NCBI GenBank assembly: GCA_031763025.1 | Contig: JASSKH010000026.1 | Location: 2,632,221-2,696,220 of the forward strand | Reading direction: 5' to 3' | DNA length: 64,000 bases | From: Macrocystis pyrifera | Lineage: Eukaryota; Sar; Phaeophyceae; Laminariales; Laminariaceae | Part shown: one piece after another, positions 51,788 to 63,497 of the stretch | How the letters are laid out: the number at the start of each line of letters is the position of its first letter | Numbering within the stretch: the stretch's first letter is position 1 | Notes under the pieces: model-generated | What the model saw: only the letters and a program-made list of their open reading frames with translations | What the model was told of the DNA's origin: nothing | Databases searched by the model: none | Made by a program: the position numbers and the translations under genes

Positions 51788-52854
51788 CAGTATAATACAA
51801 CAGCACCATTTGATACGCCACACCACCCTTCCGCATGAACGATTGGGCTGCTAAATACATGGCGTACATGTTGCTTATATATTCGTAGCAACAAGCGTTC
51901 GATCACCGCACCGCCTGGACCACGCCTGGACGTGTCATATGAAATGTGGATCGGTATGCGTTCTTTCTTTACGCATATTGTTGTTAATACACGAAATCTC
52001 CGCGGATTTCTGCTCTTCGTGCGGTTACGGGACTGTCGGGTTTTCGCGCCAAAGAATGCTCGCATACGCGTGAGCCAATCATTGCAGAGCCAGACACAGG
52101 TCTCGGGATTTCGGGGCAACTCCATCAATCCGCTTCATTGCGCCAAAAAAGATATGCACAGGTGCAAATGCCAACGGCCACTCCCACTCCCCGCCTCCCG
52201 CCACATTGCTCACTCTGCGACCTCACCATCATCAGCACCTCCTCTTCTGCTTGCCTGCTGATCCCCCACTGACGACCCGGCTCCACCACAGCGACCACCG
52301 CCCGCCCCCCCAGCCGAGCCAAGTCGCACCTACGCAGGGGGCTGGGCCCCGCGATGCGGTCTTGTTAGCAGGGGAAGCGCTGTGTCTCTGTTTCGAAGAG
52401 TCGGTGTTGACCCAAGAGAGGGGGTGCTTCTGCCTGCCTGCCGGCCTGGTTACCTCGCCGACTATGCGCCATCTGCTGGAGACCCGTGCATGCCCAAGCT
52501 CTCCAGCAAGAAGCTGCCAGACACGCACGCACGCCATCATCAACCATCGTCTTCATTCAGTGGGCATGGCCTGGCAAGGTCGACGATTCCGATGTTCTGA
52601 GAGAGAGAGGTGAGGTTGTTCTTCTCTTCTTGTTATAAATAGAGTCTTCGCTCGCATGCATTGCCAATCCATGCACTCCGTTTGGGTATGTGCCTACCAG
52701 AGAGGCCAGCGCCCCCTCAGCTCAGCTACGCGTCCCTGCAAGCCCTTGAGGCGATAACACCAGATCCGCGTGTTAGTTCAGTCCATACCCCTGTTTGAGC
52801 GCTCTGGGTCCGTCGCGCGCGCACAAGAGCTCAGCGGGGCGGAGGTGATGACTT
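51788..52854. other. Unassigned DNA
   Basis: No exon or repeat confidently recognised. Open frames of up to 135 codons occur on both strands of a GC-rich part (52150-52600) without family signatures. Confidence 0.35.
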
Positions 52855-53220
52855 AAGAGTTGCCTTGCTTTTTCTGTCATGACTAAACAAGCGCGAAGAA
52901 TGTCTCCCGCGAGATTCCGCGCGAGGTCGCTCGCTCACCAGCAGGAGCGCGCTCGCCGCGGCGCTTGCTCGCATGACTGTAGGACAGCAGCCCAGTAGCA
53001 GCAGAGAGCTGGGCGGGGATTTCGTCGGGGGGTGAACCCTTGAGCACGTTGCCTTGCTTTTTCTGCACTCACTAAAAAGTGGCGCCAAAAATATATCCCG
53101 CGAGGTTCCGCGTAAGGTCGCTTGCTCACCAGCAACAGTGCGCTCTCCGCAGCAATCACTCACGCGTGCCTCGGTTGCCGTAGGGCAGCAGCACAGAAGC
53201 ACAGCGCTCCTTGCGATGCA
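52855..53220 (-). repeat. About 190 bp tandem duplication
   Basis: GTTGCCTTGCTTTTTCTG...TCCCGCGAG(A/G)TTCCGCG...GGTCGCT(C/T)GCTCACCAGCA occurs at about 52858 and 53049, followed in both by GTAGG(A/G)CAGCAG. Confidence 0.8.
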
Positions 53221-53689
53221 ATCATGCCTGCAGAGAGTGGCAGGCTCCGCGATTTTCTTCACGAGCGCGGATTATTCTGTCTCTCCCCACGTGCTCGCTC
53301 ACAAGGGCACACACGCCCGATGCTCTCGCCTGCTCGCCGCTCCTCCTCCTCTTCCGCCTGCAGCCCTAGCCCCCCCCTTCTCTCATCTCCTCTCCCTCGT
53401 CCTTTCTCCCCCTTCCCCCCTGCCCCTTATTCCTTTCCCTCCACCTGCTGGTTCTCCTTGTCCAGCTGCATGGCAGGAGCTCCGTGGGCCGGACGATGTC
53501 AAGCACAGCTACGATAGCTGTCGTTCTGCGCTCTCTGTCCTCTTGCCCAGTCCTGCCGTCGTATCATCTGCAGCAATGCGACCTTCTCTGTGGTCCGGGC
53601 TAAGTATGTTCAGCTTGTCATGGCCTCCCTGATCTCTGGCTGACCTTCTGGCCATGATGATGATGGTCATCATCGTAAATCAGTCATCA

Positions 53690-53990
53690 TCATCACATCG
53701 TCAGCAGGTGAAATCTCTCCCAGTCTCGAGTCAGCCCTTTACTCTTACTGATAGCATCAAGTGTGCTGATTATGATAAACCACAGTATTATTTTACGCTA
53801 CCGACAATCGTTCAATCTAAGTATTGGATTGGATGAGGCCTCCTGCCTCGGTCGGTGGTCCTACCCAAACTCCCTTGTATGCCTTGGTTCTTCATTGATC
53901 ACCTACCGGGCGCTGTGTTGTCTCACCCAAACGTGTGCTGTTACGTACTGGTGTACCATAGGTGTCCTTCTGCGCGCACGTGGAGAACGT
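53690..53990 (+). repeat. Dispersed repeat, copy 1
   Basis: TAAGTATTGGATTGGATGAGG...CGGTCGGTGGTCCTACCCAA...CGGGCGCTGTGTTGTCTCA. It matches the inverse of 59230-59460. Confidence 0.7.
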
Positions 53991-54147
53991 TGACCCAAAA
54001 TCCGGGGACACTATTAATAGAACTCGCGCGCGGTCGCGTATAGTCCTGGTGCCAGGTGCTGTTTCATATTCTATGGTTGGACGCGTGTAGCAGTGGTCGA
54101 CCCCATGTCGTACTGCACCACTCTCTTCGTATTCCACTTCCCGATCT

Positions 54148-54420
54148 TCAACAATCTCGTCTCCGGATGTATCCGCCAACGACGTGCTCATATTGCCCCA
54201 CACGTGCCCGGGGGTGCGGGGTGGTTGGGTCTTCCCACCGCTCGCCGGTGCCCCAGCAACGCCGCATTTTTGTCCACGTCGCCCAGTCTTTGCGCACGCC
54301 GTCGGGCGACGGGATGTCGCGTACATGACGGAAGTAGTCCGTGTTACCGCGAAAACAAATATATTTTTTGTTTTTGCTACAGTCGTGCGTACACACGTGG
54401 AAAATAACGAGAACAGAGTG
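54148..54420 (-). pseudogene. Unrecognised coding-like fragment
   Basis: The minus strand reads NTDYFRHVRDIPSPDGVRKD then WATWTKMRRCWGTGERWEDP. Aromatic-rich, non-repetitive composition looks coding. A frame change near 54220 would continue with GNMSTSLADTSGDEIVEDRE. I do not recognise the family. It may be a relic of a transposon or host exon. Confidence 0.25.
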
Positions 54421-54521
54421 CCACTTAATGCATAAACCGACCCTGGATATATGCGCGTCCTGACTTGTCAACGAATTGACTTGTTTAGTCTGGTCCGGAA
54501 AGTCATATATAACAAGCGCGA

Positions 54522-54549
54522 AGCCCCCCCCCCCAAAAAAAAAAAAAAA
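54522..54549 (+). repeat. C run followed by A run
   Basis: Twelve or so C residues run directly into about 15 A residues, possibly the tail of an unrecognised retroposon. Confidence 0.6.
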
Positions 54550-54794
54550 CAAGCGAACAAACAAACAAACAAAACAATTACGCCGTCTATGTACCCGGTA
54601 CACACTGCAATCATTATGCCACACTAAAATTCCACGACGGCGTCGAAGGGGAGTGTCCCGGTTAGGCGGGTATTCCCCCAACACGCCCCAATAGGGCAGC
54701 GTTTTGTTAGATGCTGATCCCGCTCAATTGGGTATGACACCCGCGCGCCGCGAAACGAGTGGCCAGGAAGCTCAATCGTCCCCAAACGACCACG

Positions 54795-55082
54795 TTTTTT
54801 CCAGCTTTTGGACAAGTCGTGGTCACAGGTCACAGTAGTTGCCATCCCTTCTCCCCCCCGATACGTTCCTTCATTTTTATCGCGCACACAGAGTTCAGCA
54901 TTCTACTTTTCGTCGATTTTCATCGAGTATTTCTCCAACTCACGCTGCCGCGCTTTCCGCTAACCAATATTTATGCACAACAAAATCCCTAAGGCGGTCG
55001 TACGAGTGTGTGGACTCGGTGAGAATTGAACCCACGTAGTTGTTTTTAGTAGGCACGAGGACCACCTACTAAGCCACCTGCA
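54795..55082 (-). mobile_element. S1 SINE, old diverged copy
   Basis: GGACAAGTCGTGGTCACAGG, GATTTTCATCGAGTATTTCT, CACGCTGCCGCGCTTTCCGC and a tRNA-like head (GTGAGAATTGAACCCACG, ACCACCTACTAAGCCACC). About 20 bp is added near GGCGGTCGTACGAG. No T run remains. Confidence 0.75.
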
Positions 55083-56399
55083 CAGTACAGTACCTGGCGA
55101 GAAATGTGTTCCGCTCTGTCCGGAAATGTAGTGAACGTTTGATCATGAAGATCAGTACCAAAAGATCCCTACATTTCCAGACCAGTGGTAGTGCTTGATA
55201 CCCTGGTATCTGGTAATAAATTGAGCTTCGTATCCGTCATGCGTTCCGCACGCACTGCACCACCCACCATTAATACCTGGTATAGACTATACAAACGTAC
55301 CAGTACCAGTACTAGAGCACCAATCAGTACTAGGTAGGCATCAATAACAGCCGAAGCTGGCAGAAACAGAGCGACACGTGCAGCTGCAACTCTGCTGAAC
55401 ATATCGATTCCATACAGTTCCGAAAAAGTGGTAAGGTTAGGTTAGTGCCGAGTGACGAAGAAAGTGTTGATGTGCTCAATAGTGACTGTCCGAAACCGCG
55501 GCGAGGAAGAAGAGACCGAAAACGAAACTGGTGGTGGCTACGTACCGCTGTGGCACGTTACACTCCTGTAGTCAAATTGCTCAGGTCGTTTGCGTGGGCG
55601 TGTGTGTGTGAGTGTGTTTTTTTTTTTTTCTGTCGTGAAGGATCAATCTCCGACAACGTTCATCACGGCTTCTAATGAAGATAAATCTTCGTTTCAGGTG
55701 CGTCCGGAATGCCGGGGAAGGCTCAGACCTATCTTCGTTTGAACTGTAGCCATACATACACCCAGGGACCGAGCGAGTCCTCTCCTAAACCTTTGAGTCA
55801 CTTGACGGCCGGTCTACGTTGAGAAAAATGACGTGCGCAGATAAAATGATACCGAACAAACAGCGACGAAACAACGACCAACACATCTATCCTACACTGC
55901 AGACAAGGTTCTCACCCGACGAAGTGAGGCGCACGGAAAAGGTGATTTCTGCATCAAGAATACTCCAAATCGACTCAACTCAATAGCGAACTACTTCTCA
56001 TGTCCATACGAACCCCTTCCCTCAGGCTGCGCATGCATTCACACAGTACATACGCCACCATCGACTTTTTTTGCGGTATTTTTTCTTCTTTTTTTTTTTT
56101 TCTTGTTTTCGTTTCGCTTTGATTCGACTTCTCTGTTTTTTTTTTGTTTCTTGTGTTGTTTCGGTTGGAGCAGTGTTTGAGCAGTGTTTCCTGAGCGTGG
56201 CTGTACTATCGGTAATATTGCAGCTCCCGCCCCCCCGCTCGCTCTCCGTCCCTTTCTCTCTCCCCCCTAAAACAAGGTGTGCTTCAAGACAGTCAAGATG
56301 AAGATCTGTGGGCTGGACTCTAAGAGCTGTCAGCTAAGTTTTTGTTGTTTGTATAGTATTGTTCTGGCGTTGTGCTTATGGGAGTTGTGGGCACGTCAA
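55083..56399. other. Unassigned DNA
   Basis: T-rich tracts (55618-55630, 56085-56101) and no recognised gene or element. Confidence 0.4.
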
Positions 56400-56905
56400 T
56401 TTGCACTGAAAATTTGAGCGCCGTGACCAGTTAGCGGGAGTCTGCTTGATTGTGAGATCTTGCGTTTTGGGGCGAGGGGGGCGGGTGGTGGGCATGTAAA
56501 TCCTGCGCTCAGCAATTTGGTAGCGCCATGCCGGGCGAGGGTACGGGTACGGGTTGGCACGGAAATGTTCGCGGCTTGAAGTTCAAGCGTCGTATGAGTC
56601 TGAGGCTTGGTGTTTTTGTGGTATTTGAGTCTTTGTGGGCGGGGGAGTGGGACGGGCATGTAAATCCTGCACCAAGAATTTTTGTAGCGCCATGCCGGGC
56701 GAAGTACGGGTACGGGGTGGCATGGAAATGTGCGCTACTTGAAATTCAAGCGCCGTGTCGGTCGGGGTTAGTGCGAGTCTGAGGCGTGGTGTTTTGTGGT
56801 CTTTGAGTCTTCGTGGGCAGGGGAGTGGGTTGGGTATGTAAATCCTGCGCTCAGAAATTGGTAGCGCCATGCCGGGCGAGGGTACGGGTTTAGCGCCGTG
56901 TCGGG
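56400..56905 (+). repeat. Tandem repeat, 164-177 bp units
   Basis: GTAGCGCCATGCCGGGCGA(GG) recurs at 56521, 56685 and 56862, with ATGTAAATCCTGC, TTGAGTCTT(T/C)GTGGGC and TTCAAGCG(T/C)CGT(A/G)T conserved between. Three imperfect units. Confidence 0.85.
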
Positions 56906-57141
56906 GATAGCGTAAGCTTGCTAGGTTTTGATGTTTAGGTGGTGTCAGAAGTGGTGCTGGTGTTATGGTAGCATGCCCTACTCCGTCGATTGTCTGCCGT
57001 CCTGATTCTTCTCGCGCGTCATCTGTGGAGGGAGCGGGCAGGCCATTGTTAGTTTTTTTTTCCCCCGAGGCATTATCGCCTTGGTGGGCTTGCTCGCTCC
57101 CGCTCCTTGCCCTTGCCCTCCGCGTCTCTTTTTTTCGACAG

Positions 57142-57227
57142 GCGTCTGGATCGTCATGGACTACCTGGGGGCCATCATCGTCCTGGACTTCCTGGTTGGG
57201 CAGGGCGGCATACGGCAGGGAGTTTGA
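57142..57227 (+). pseudogene. Possible protein kinase exon relic (STE20-like hinge)
   Basis: After a strong acceptor (TTTTTTTCGACAG, AG at 57140-57141) the frame reads VWIVMDYLGAIIVLDFLVGQ and stops at 57225. The VWIVMDY-LG...VLDFL pattern resembles the hinge region of STE20/MST-type kinases (WIVMEY.G.GSV.DL), but the glycine-rich GGS is missing and no adjoining exon was found. Either a decayed exon or a chance match. Confidence 0.3.
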
Positions 57228-57679
57228 GTGCTTGCGTGTGCCGATAGTAGGATTTTTTTCGTTGATGGTGTCGTTGAGTCTTGTGCGCGCGCGGCGCGAA
57301 CCTCTCCGTAGCGTAGACGTAGGCAGCCTCGTAATTCCAGCTAGCGTACTATATTTTTTTTGTGGGCGGCCTTTTTGAGCGGTGTTCGGACTGGTGCACC
57401 CCTTTTAGGCGCCGTACGTTGGGTGTTTTTACCTGGACGGAAGTGTGGAGGAATGTTTCCAGAGTGAAATGTCATGGCTTGTTTGGGAAAGGCTGGAGTA
57501 TTCTAAGTTGGCCATGATTTGTTTCCAGCCAGAATCGGTCGACTAGCGGCAAAGAAAGGCGGACCCGTTGACGGAGCAGACGCGCCCGATTGCCAGAATT
57601 CCCGCTTGGCGCCGGCGCTAAGAGTCGTCCGGCTGGGGAGGGTGCTGCAGCGACGGGGCGACGACGAAGAATGGAGGTT

Positions 57680-57900
57680 CTATGATGAGGAAGGCGCACA
57701 GATGGTATTTCTGGGCCGTAAACAGGACTCCCGTTTGGGACCAAAGATAAGTATGCGTCGAGCAGGGGGGGGTGTTGGAGCGCCGAGGCGTGGGACCCCT
57801 TCAATGGAAGGCGCAAACGCTGTTTCCGGGCCGTGACCGGGATACGTTCTTTGCGCCGACGATAGTTATGCGTCGGGCAGGGGGGGTGTTGCAGGAACGT
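57680..57900 (+). repeat. About 117 bp tandem duplication
   Basis: GGAAGGCGCA..(G/C)..TTTC.GGGCCGT...GATA(A/G)(G/T)TATGCGTCG(A/G)GCAGGGGGGG occurs at about 57690 and 57807. Confidence 0.75.
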
Positions 57901-58102
57901 AAAATAACGCCAGGATTAATAGAACGAAGCAAACGATCCGAAACAGTCCTGAGCGGAGGGGTTTTGTTTTTGAATTTGGCAGGGATCAAGCTCTCGGAAG
58001 CTCCCTGCTGAAATCATAGGGGCAAGGATGAGGAAGAAGTCTCTAATTTTGGAAGGTGGGGTTCCTTCAAAGGACCGCACCCTTCACCCGGTGTCTCTTG
58101 TT

Positions 58103-58176
58103 TGTTATATGGCTTAGATTTGGGTAAGCGATTGGTTCGCCTTTTACCAGTAGCCCAACGGAATAAGACCTTAACA
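58103..58176. mobile_element. Solo TRIM-type short LTR
   Basis: 74 bp, TGTTATATGGCTTAGATTTG to GACCTTAACA. It is the inverse of the short LTR at 50818-50890 with the same TGTTA/TAACA ends. Confidence 0.75.
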
Positions 58177-58509
58177 TTCTCGACACCACCCCAATATCAA
58201 AGGAGACAATCAATGCTAAACGATCTGTTTACATACCTGTCACGTATCGCCTTTACATCGTGATACTAAGCAACCTCGTTGCCCGTGATACTTCGGAGTA
58301 TATACCCGGTATACCAGGTATCAACTAGAATCACTGGGGATTGGAGCCAATTCGGGCATTCTCGGGGCTAATCTGTGGGACCTTTTAATCGAACCCCTCA
58401 ACGCCCCACCAGAAACCGGAAGTTATACTTGAACCAGGAAAACAAAAAAGGCATCATACACCACGATGATGATGATCTCACATGAGCTCGCTCCCCTGAA
58501 GTCCTACTG

Positions 58510-59020
58510 TAACAGCTGTGGTCACAAAATAGGGGCTGTAACAAAATGCATCTCGACGGCAGGAAACAGACAAGTACGAAGTAGTGCGCACGGCAGTATC
58601 ATACTGTTATGGTATCCCCTCTCCCCTGTTGCGGCGTTAGATCCCCTCTCCCCTGTTGCGGCATTATGGTTTGTAGCAATCGTCCCCTCATCATACATGG
58701 CAGGCGTTGTCGCCTGCTTTTCTGATGAGCGCCTCGCCCCTTCGTTCAGAAGACATCTGGCGAGGCAAACCGCAACTAATACAAGAGCTTATACCATCCT
58801 CAAGCACCTCGTGTGAGTGACCAGAGCGGAGCCAAATGCATCAACCTGCTAGCAGTAGTCGGTCCCTAGGTCCATACTGCCTATTTTACACTTAACAATA
58901 CCCAGCATGTAAGGGAAACGGTACTATCGAGCTGTGGTGTACCTTCCCGCATCACTTGCAACCAAATAACGCCCAGGAACACGTCCATGGTATTTATATG
59001 TGTACTCGAAAAAAAAAGAA
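58510..59020 (-). mobile_element. T2 LTR-like element, partial inverse copy
   Basis: Contains TGTTATGGTATCCCC (58608), a 30 bp duplicated CCCCTCTCCCCTGTTGCGGC phrase, GTTCAGAAGACATCTGGCGA, CTAGCAGTAGTCGGTCCC and TGGTGTACCTTCCCGCATCA, ending in an A/G-rich tail (59006-59110). Collinear in inverse with 28660-29236. Confidence 0.65.
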
Positions 59021-59229
59021 AAGGAAAAAGAAAAATCACGAAGAGGGAACAGAATAATAAAACAAAGAAAAAGGAAGAAAGAAAATGGAGGAAAAAAACA
59101 AAATGAAGAACACAACGAGGCAAACATACATGCGCTCAGGGCAAGGCGCAGGCCGAGTCCCGACGGCAAGCTTGCTGTTTGCTGGTTCGATCAGTCCTCC
59201 TATGATATGTCCAGCTGACGGACCAACAA

Positions 59230-59460
59230 AAGGACGTCACAAGAAGACCATACGGCAAGCACACACACACATGGCTAAATCATACCAGAGTGCGGACCAA
59301 GCTTGGATGAGACAGCACAGCAGTGGATGAGACAACACAGCGCCCGTGAGGTGCCTATGGACGAACAAAGAAACACACGGAAGTTTGGGTAGGACCACCG
59401 ACCGGGAATAGAATGACCTCATCCAGTCCAATACTTGCATTGAATAATCGTTGGCAACGT
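59230..59460 (-). repeat. Dispersed repeat, copy 2
   Basis: Inverse of 53690-53990, sharing CAGTCCAATACTTGCATTGA, GGTAGGACCACCGACCGGG and GACAACACAGCGCCCGTGAG. Confidence 0.7.
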
Positions 59461-59630
59461 GAAAAAATCCAGATAGAAAACAGAGACGGCATCATCTACT
59501 ACTGCACTGCTGTATGTGGCTCTCAGATACACCGTCCTCATATACACTGGAGGGAATGTTCGGCTCGATCAAATCGTAAGACCTGCCTACTGGAACTTGG
59601 ACCTACTGTGACGTTCTAAATGTCCCTTCT

Positions 59631-59744
59631 AGGGCCCATCTTATCGAGGACTTTCGGTTCTTTCAATTTGACTTGACTTTTTTTTTCTAATTTAATTTGC
59701 ATCTGATTGAACGAAATTAGTGTTCCCCGTTAAGATGGGCCCTT
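59631..59744. mobile_element. 114 bp terminal-inverted-repeat element, unclassified
   Basis: AGGGCCCATCTTA at the left and TAAGATGGGCCCTT at the right around an AT-rich centre. Only one copy was noticed. Confidence 0.5.
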
Positions 59745-60101
59745 CGATAAGTCGAGGATATCAGATTGTGGCAAAAAAAAGGGGTCTGCCGTCTAGAGTG
59801 GTTTCGGGAACCAAAGCGCCTTGCAATTACTCTGGCCATCGATTCTGAGCAAGAGTCAAAAGAGTGTGATCATGTTCGCCTGTATTTTCCCCGCGTCAAG
59901 ACCTGGTGCGTCGCAATCCATCAAAAAGCGCAAGCCGCCGCCGCACATGAACTCGGATCGATCCGTACTTTACGCTGTGGTAGTGTTACGATCAGTTCTT
60001 TGCTGATGTTTTGCACCGTCTTGAGAGAGGCTGTCTGGGTGCGCCATGCAAAAAAAAATCCGCCGCACAGAGAAATCCGATGGTTGATCAACCGAAAAGG
60101 A

Positions 60102-60525
60102 TTTCACACGTTGAACAGATAGATCATCGATTCCGACGTCACTATCCGGATCTTGCAAGGGCTGCAGGCTTATCCCTTGTCTGTTAGGATCTACTACATA
60201 CAGAAGTAGCTCATCATGTTGCCCGGTGGGAGTGGCGTGTAATCTGCATCACCTAGAGTAGGACAAGTAGGATGTGCACGTTTCCTGGGTTGGATCTGCA
60301 CCTACCTACGGTAATACTCTGAACAACATATCGTAACGGCAGGCTGTGACGGGGGACCACAGTAAACAGGACCATATATTTGTCAGTAAAAATAGGGAAA
60401 TATAGAGGTTTTTTCGTGTGTGTATCGTAGGTCCTATCTATTGTGGTCCCCCGTGATAGGATCTACAGTAGTAGATGATCTGTACAACAGTAGCAGATCA
60501 CGATCTATCTGTTCGACGCGTGAAA
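60102..60525 (+). mobile_element. Family D element with nested M1
   Basis: Ends TTTCACACGTTGAACAGATA and the inverse TATCTGTTCGACGCGTGAAA, about 25 bp with few mismatches. The internal block TTTCCTGGGTTGGATCTGCA is shared with the other family D copies. M1 inserted at 60348-60456. Confidence 0.75.
60348..60456. mobile_element. M1 MITE in a family D element
   Basis: GACGGGGGACCACAGTAAAC to TTGTGGTCCCCCGTGATA. The outermost bases are mutated relative to TTACGG...CCGTAA. Confidence 0.85.
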
Positions 60526-60763
60526 ATAAATGGTAACAGCGTGGGTCGCCACCGCGAGCGAAAACAACAATAATACTGTCTATCCGGTACTTTCGCCTGA
60601 ACTTTTAGTTTCCCTCGAGTGTCCTCATCAATCAATCGTTCTCGTCGAGGGGGGGGGGCAAAGCGCACCGCTTCTTAATTACGCGAGAGACTTACCAAAA
60701 CTGTAAACGACGCGTTGCAAGCAAGCAAAGCCTCCCCCTCCCCCTTTTCCTTCCTCATCTTCA

Positions 60764-60850
60764 CCCCTCCCCCCCCCCCCCCCCCTCCTCTCTCTCTCCC
60801 CCCCCCCCCCCCCCCCCCCCCCACCCCCCCCCCCCCCCCCCTCTCCCCAC
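60764..60850 (+). repeat. Poly-C and CT-rich tract
   Basis: Three C runs totalling about 60 bases separated by CTCCTCTCTCTCT, continuing as pyrimidine-rich sequence. Confidence 0.9.
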
Positions 60851-61023
60851 CCGCCTGCCACCTTAACCCTCCCCCGCCTGCCGAGCGTCTCCCTTCATCT
60901 GAACCGCATCATTAGTACAAGAGTAAGTACTTCGAGGCATTCACCTCCCTGCTGATGGATGCTCCCACCTGCCCCTCCTTGCTGACCCGATGAAAAGGCT
61001 ACCGCTACCCCAGAGAGTAGTTA

Positions 61024-61175
61024 CTCCAGTTTGAACGGGTTCAGTATCTACGAAGATCCTCGGGATTTACGCATAACTTCGGGATCTACGTAGATCTGCG
61101 GGACTCACGCATAACTTCGTTGTCTACGAATAATCTCGGGATCTACGAAGAACCTCGGGATCTACGCGAGAAACA
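61024..61175 (+). repeat. Minisatellite of about 20 bp units
   Basis: Degenerate units TACGAAGA(T/A)CCTCGGGATC and CGCATAACTTCG(G/T)GATCTA, about six copies. Confidence 0.8.
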
Positions 61176-61429
61176 TTTGAAAATTATCGCCCGGCCCCAT
61201 GGCTAAACATCGGTACCAGTATCCAGTATACATAGATAGCTGTCCCTCACCCTCCAGCAGAGAAAAGCACAGCTTGCGTTGCCACGTTGCCACCCTCAGA
61301 ATAGACGTATACAGTACACGGGTACCAATATGTCCACAATGTGAGCAACCGTCTGGTCATCCAACAGGAGTGAGAATAGATTCACAGGTCGAACAGACTA
61401 CAATAAATACTCGTACCGTGTAGACACAG

Positions 61430-61690
61430 TATAATCCAGTGATATATTGTACAGGATCTGCGTATTGGTACAGACCCAACCCAGGAAACATACGCCCTAG
61501 ATCACGCAGGTCATACACAGGTCCCACCCGGCAATGCGAGCTAGATCGTACAGATCGTACAGATCACACAGATCACACAGATCATACAGATCATACAGAT
61601 GATACAGATCACACAGATCACACAGATCAGGCATCTATCTACTCTGAATGACCTAGAAGACGAAGCCGGGACCGATGATCTGCCTGAGAT
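61430..61690 (-). mobile_element. Family D element, old copy with ACAGATCA array
   Basis: GACCCAACCCAGGAAACATA matches the inverse of the family D core. A tandem CACAGATCACACAGATCATA array (61549-61630) and the end GATGATCTGCCTGAGATGTG follow. Confidence 0.55.
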
Positions 61691-62109
61691 GTGTATTTTT
61701 TCTGCAGCTGCGGAGCCCCCCTCTCTCTTCGCCAGTGTATTGCTACTGTAGTATACATCTAAACCATTCATGTTGCAATACTCGGCCGGCGTTGACCAAT
61801 GAGCGACCCAGGATTCGCAACATCACCCAATCAACGTGTCGCGATTATCTTTGTTCCACAAAGAGCGTGCAATACGCATGACTCATCGTACATGAATCTC
61901 GAGCTACGTGGTATTATCCCCCATCCACCTTCCGCCGCTGCTTTCCCCCCTTCCAACCCCTGGTTTCCTTGAAACGCACATGCCGTTTATTCTTGAAACC
62001 CACGGCAACAAGCCTTGACTTTCATGCTATACATGGCAGCGAGGCATCGAAACGATGGCGTGCACCATGAGGCCGCAAAACGCATTTCCTCCATTCTTAT
62101 TTCCTTAAT

Positions 62110-62275
62110 AATCTCTTCCGTCCTTCCTTTATTCCTCCCTCCCTCCATCCCTCCCTCCCTGCCTAGCTCCCTCCCTCCCTCCCTGCCTAGCTCCCTCCCT
62201 CCCTCCCTACCTACCTAGCTCCCTCCCTCCCCCTCCCTCCCTCCCTCCCTCCCCCCCCTCCTCCCCTCTCTTCCT
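62110..62275 (+). repeat. CTCC-rich microsatellite
   Basis: CCCTCCCT and GCCTAGCTCCCTCC units, then C runs. Purely low complexity. Confidence 0.9.
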
Positions 62276-63016
62276 CGCTCCTTTGTTCATTTCTGCCCCA
62301 ACGCCTCCCTTCGCTCCGCCCAGCTAGCGGGCTGTCGTGCTCCACCGTTCGTTCCGTTCCGTTACGTCAAAACAAAAAGACAAACACACAAAAATAAAAT
62401 GATGAACCGATCACAACATCCCAGGGCAGTGTCTCTCAAAGAGACGACGCGGGTGTATGATGGGAGGGAAGCGTAATTCAGTCAATAGCCCCCTAACCGC
62501 TGCCCCTCCCCGACCACCGAGAGCCCCAGCGCAAACTTCGAGCTACTCGTCACTAGATTGACGTTTCAACCACGGCGAAAGTCGTGGAGGCGGGCGGGGG
62601 GTAGGTCGGAGGGGGGGGGGGGGGGGGGTACGCGGGAGAGGGAAAGAGCGTGCTAAAATTTTACGCGCATGTCTTGTTCCGCCAATGGCCCGGGTTCGCA
62701 CCAACTACTAATAGGCCGACCGACGGAACAATAGACCGACCGATCGTTCAACGAGTAGACTGACAGACCGACCGACCGACCGACCGATTGACCGACCGGC
62801 TGGCGTGATACCGACGGCACGACACACGTCAACACGAAACAACAAAAATAACATAACCACGGAAAAAAAAAAAAAAAAAAAAAACATCGAGCGGCCGACC
62901 GAGCGAGACCATATCATTTCATTTCATCCCATCCCATCCCACTCCATTCCCTTAATTTGATCCCTCCCTCCCCCCCCCCCCCCCCCCCCCCCCCCACCCC
63001 AACCCGCCGGCGGCAA
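62276..63016. other. Non-coding stretch with homopolymers
   Basis: G tract 62611-62628, ACCG repeats (62770-62800), an A run of about 24 (62861-62884) and a C run (62970-62995). If transcribed from the minus strand this would be the 3-prime flank of the gene ending at 63017. Confidence 0.5.
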
Positions 63017-63379
63017 TCACTCCGACTCGTTTGCCTTCCCCTCCTCCACGCCACCACCACCACCACCACCACCACCACCACCACCACCGCTGCTAGCGCT
63101 GCTACCGCTAACGTTCCCAGAGCCCATCGACATCGCGAACGCGCTACCGGCAGCCGAGTCCTGGGGAAGCCCCATGGACCGCCCGCCGCCGTAGGCCCCT
63201 AGTCCGAGCCTAGCTGTGCCCCCGCCCCCGCCTCCGCTTCCACCCACGCTCCCGCTCCCATGCCTCATGTCCAAGGCCCCGACAGACTCTTGTGAAGTGC
63301 CTCCGAACGTGGACATGGCGGCTGAGTCCCACCGCTCCAACGAGCGCGATCTGCTGCGGCGTATACGTTCTCCACCCTC
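63017..63379 (-). CDS. Last exon of an unknown Gly/Ser-rich protein
   Basis: Acceptor GACTCAG (AG at 63381-63380) followed by EGGERIRRSRSRSLERWDSA, then STFGGTSQESVGALDMRHGS, several Gly/Ser tracts (one from a CCACCA repeat, 63051-63088) and EEGKANESE with a TGA stop at 63019-63017. The RS-rich opening, mixed composition and clean stop support a real terminal exon of 121 codons. No domain is recognised. Earlier exons would lie to the right, beyond AT-rich repeats. Confidence 0.5.
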   Translation of the reverse strand, partial: EGGERIRRSRSRSLERWDSAAMSTFGGTSQESVGALDMRHGSGSVGGSGGGGGGTARLGLGAYGGGRSMGLPQDSAAGSAFAMSMGSGNVSGSSASSGGGGGGGGGGGGGVEEGKANESE

Positions 63380-63403
63380 CTGAGTCTGTGGTTGCGTCGC
63401 AAT

Positions 63404-63464
63404 ATAAATATATATATATAAGTACGCGTAAAACGAAAAGTAATTAGAGTATAAGAGTAGGGCG

Positions 63465-63497
<33 letters not shown>

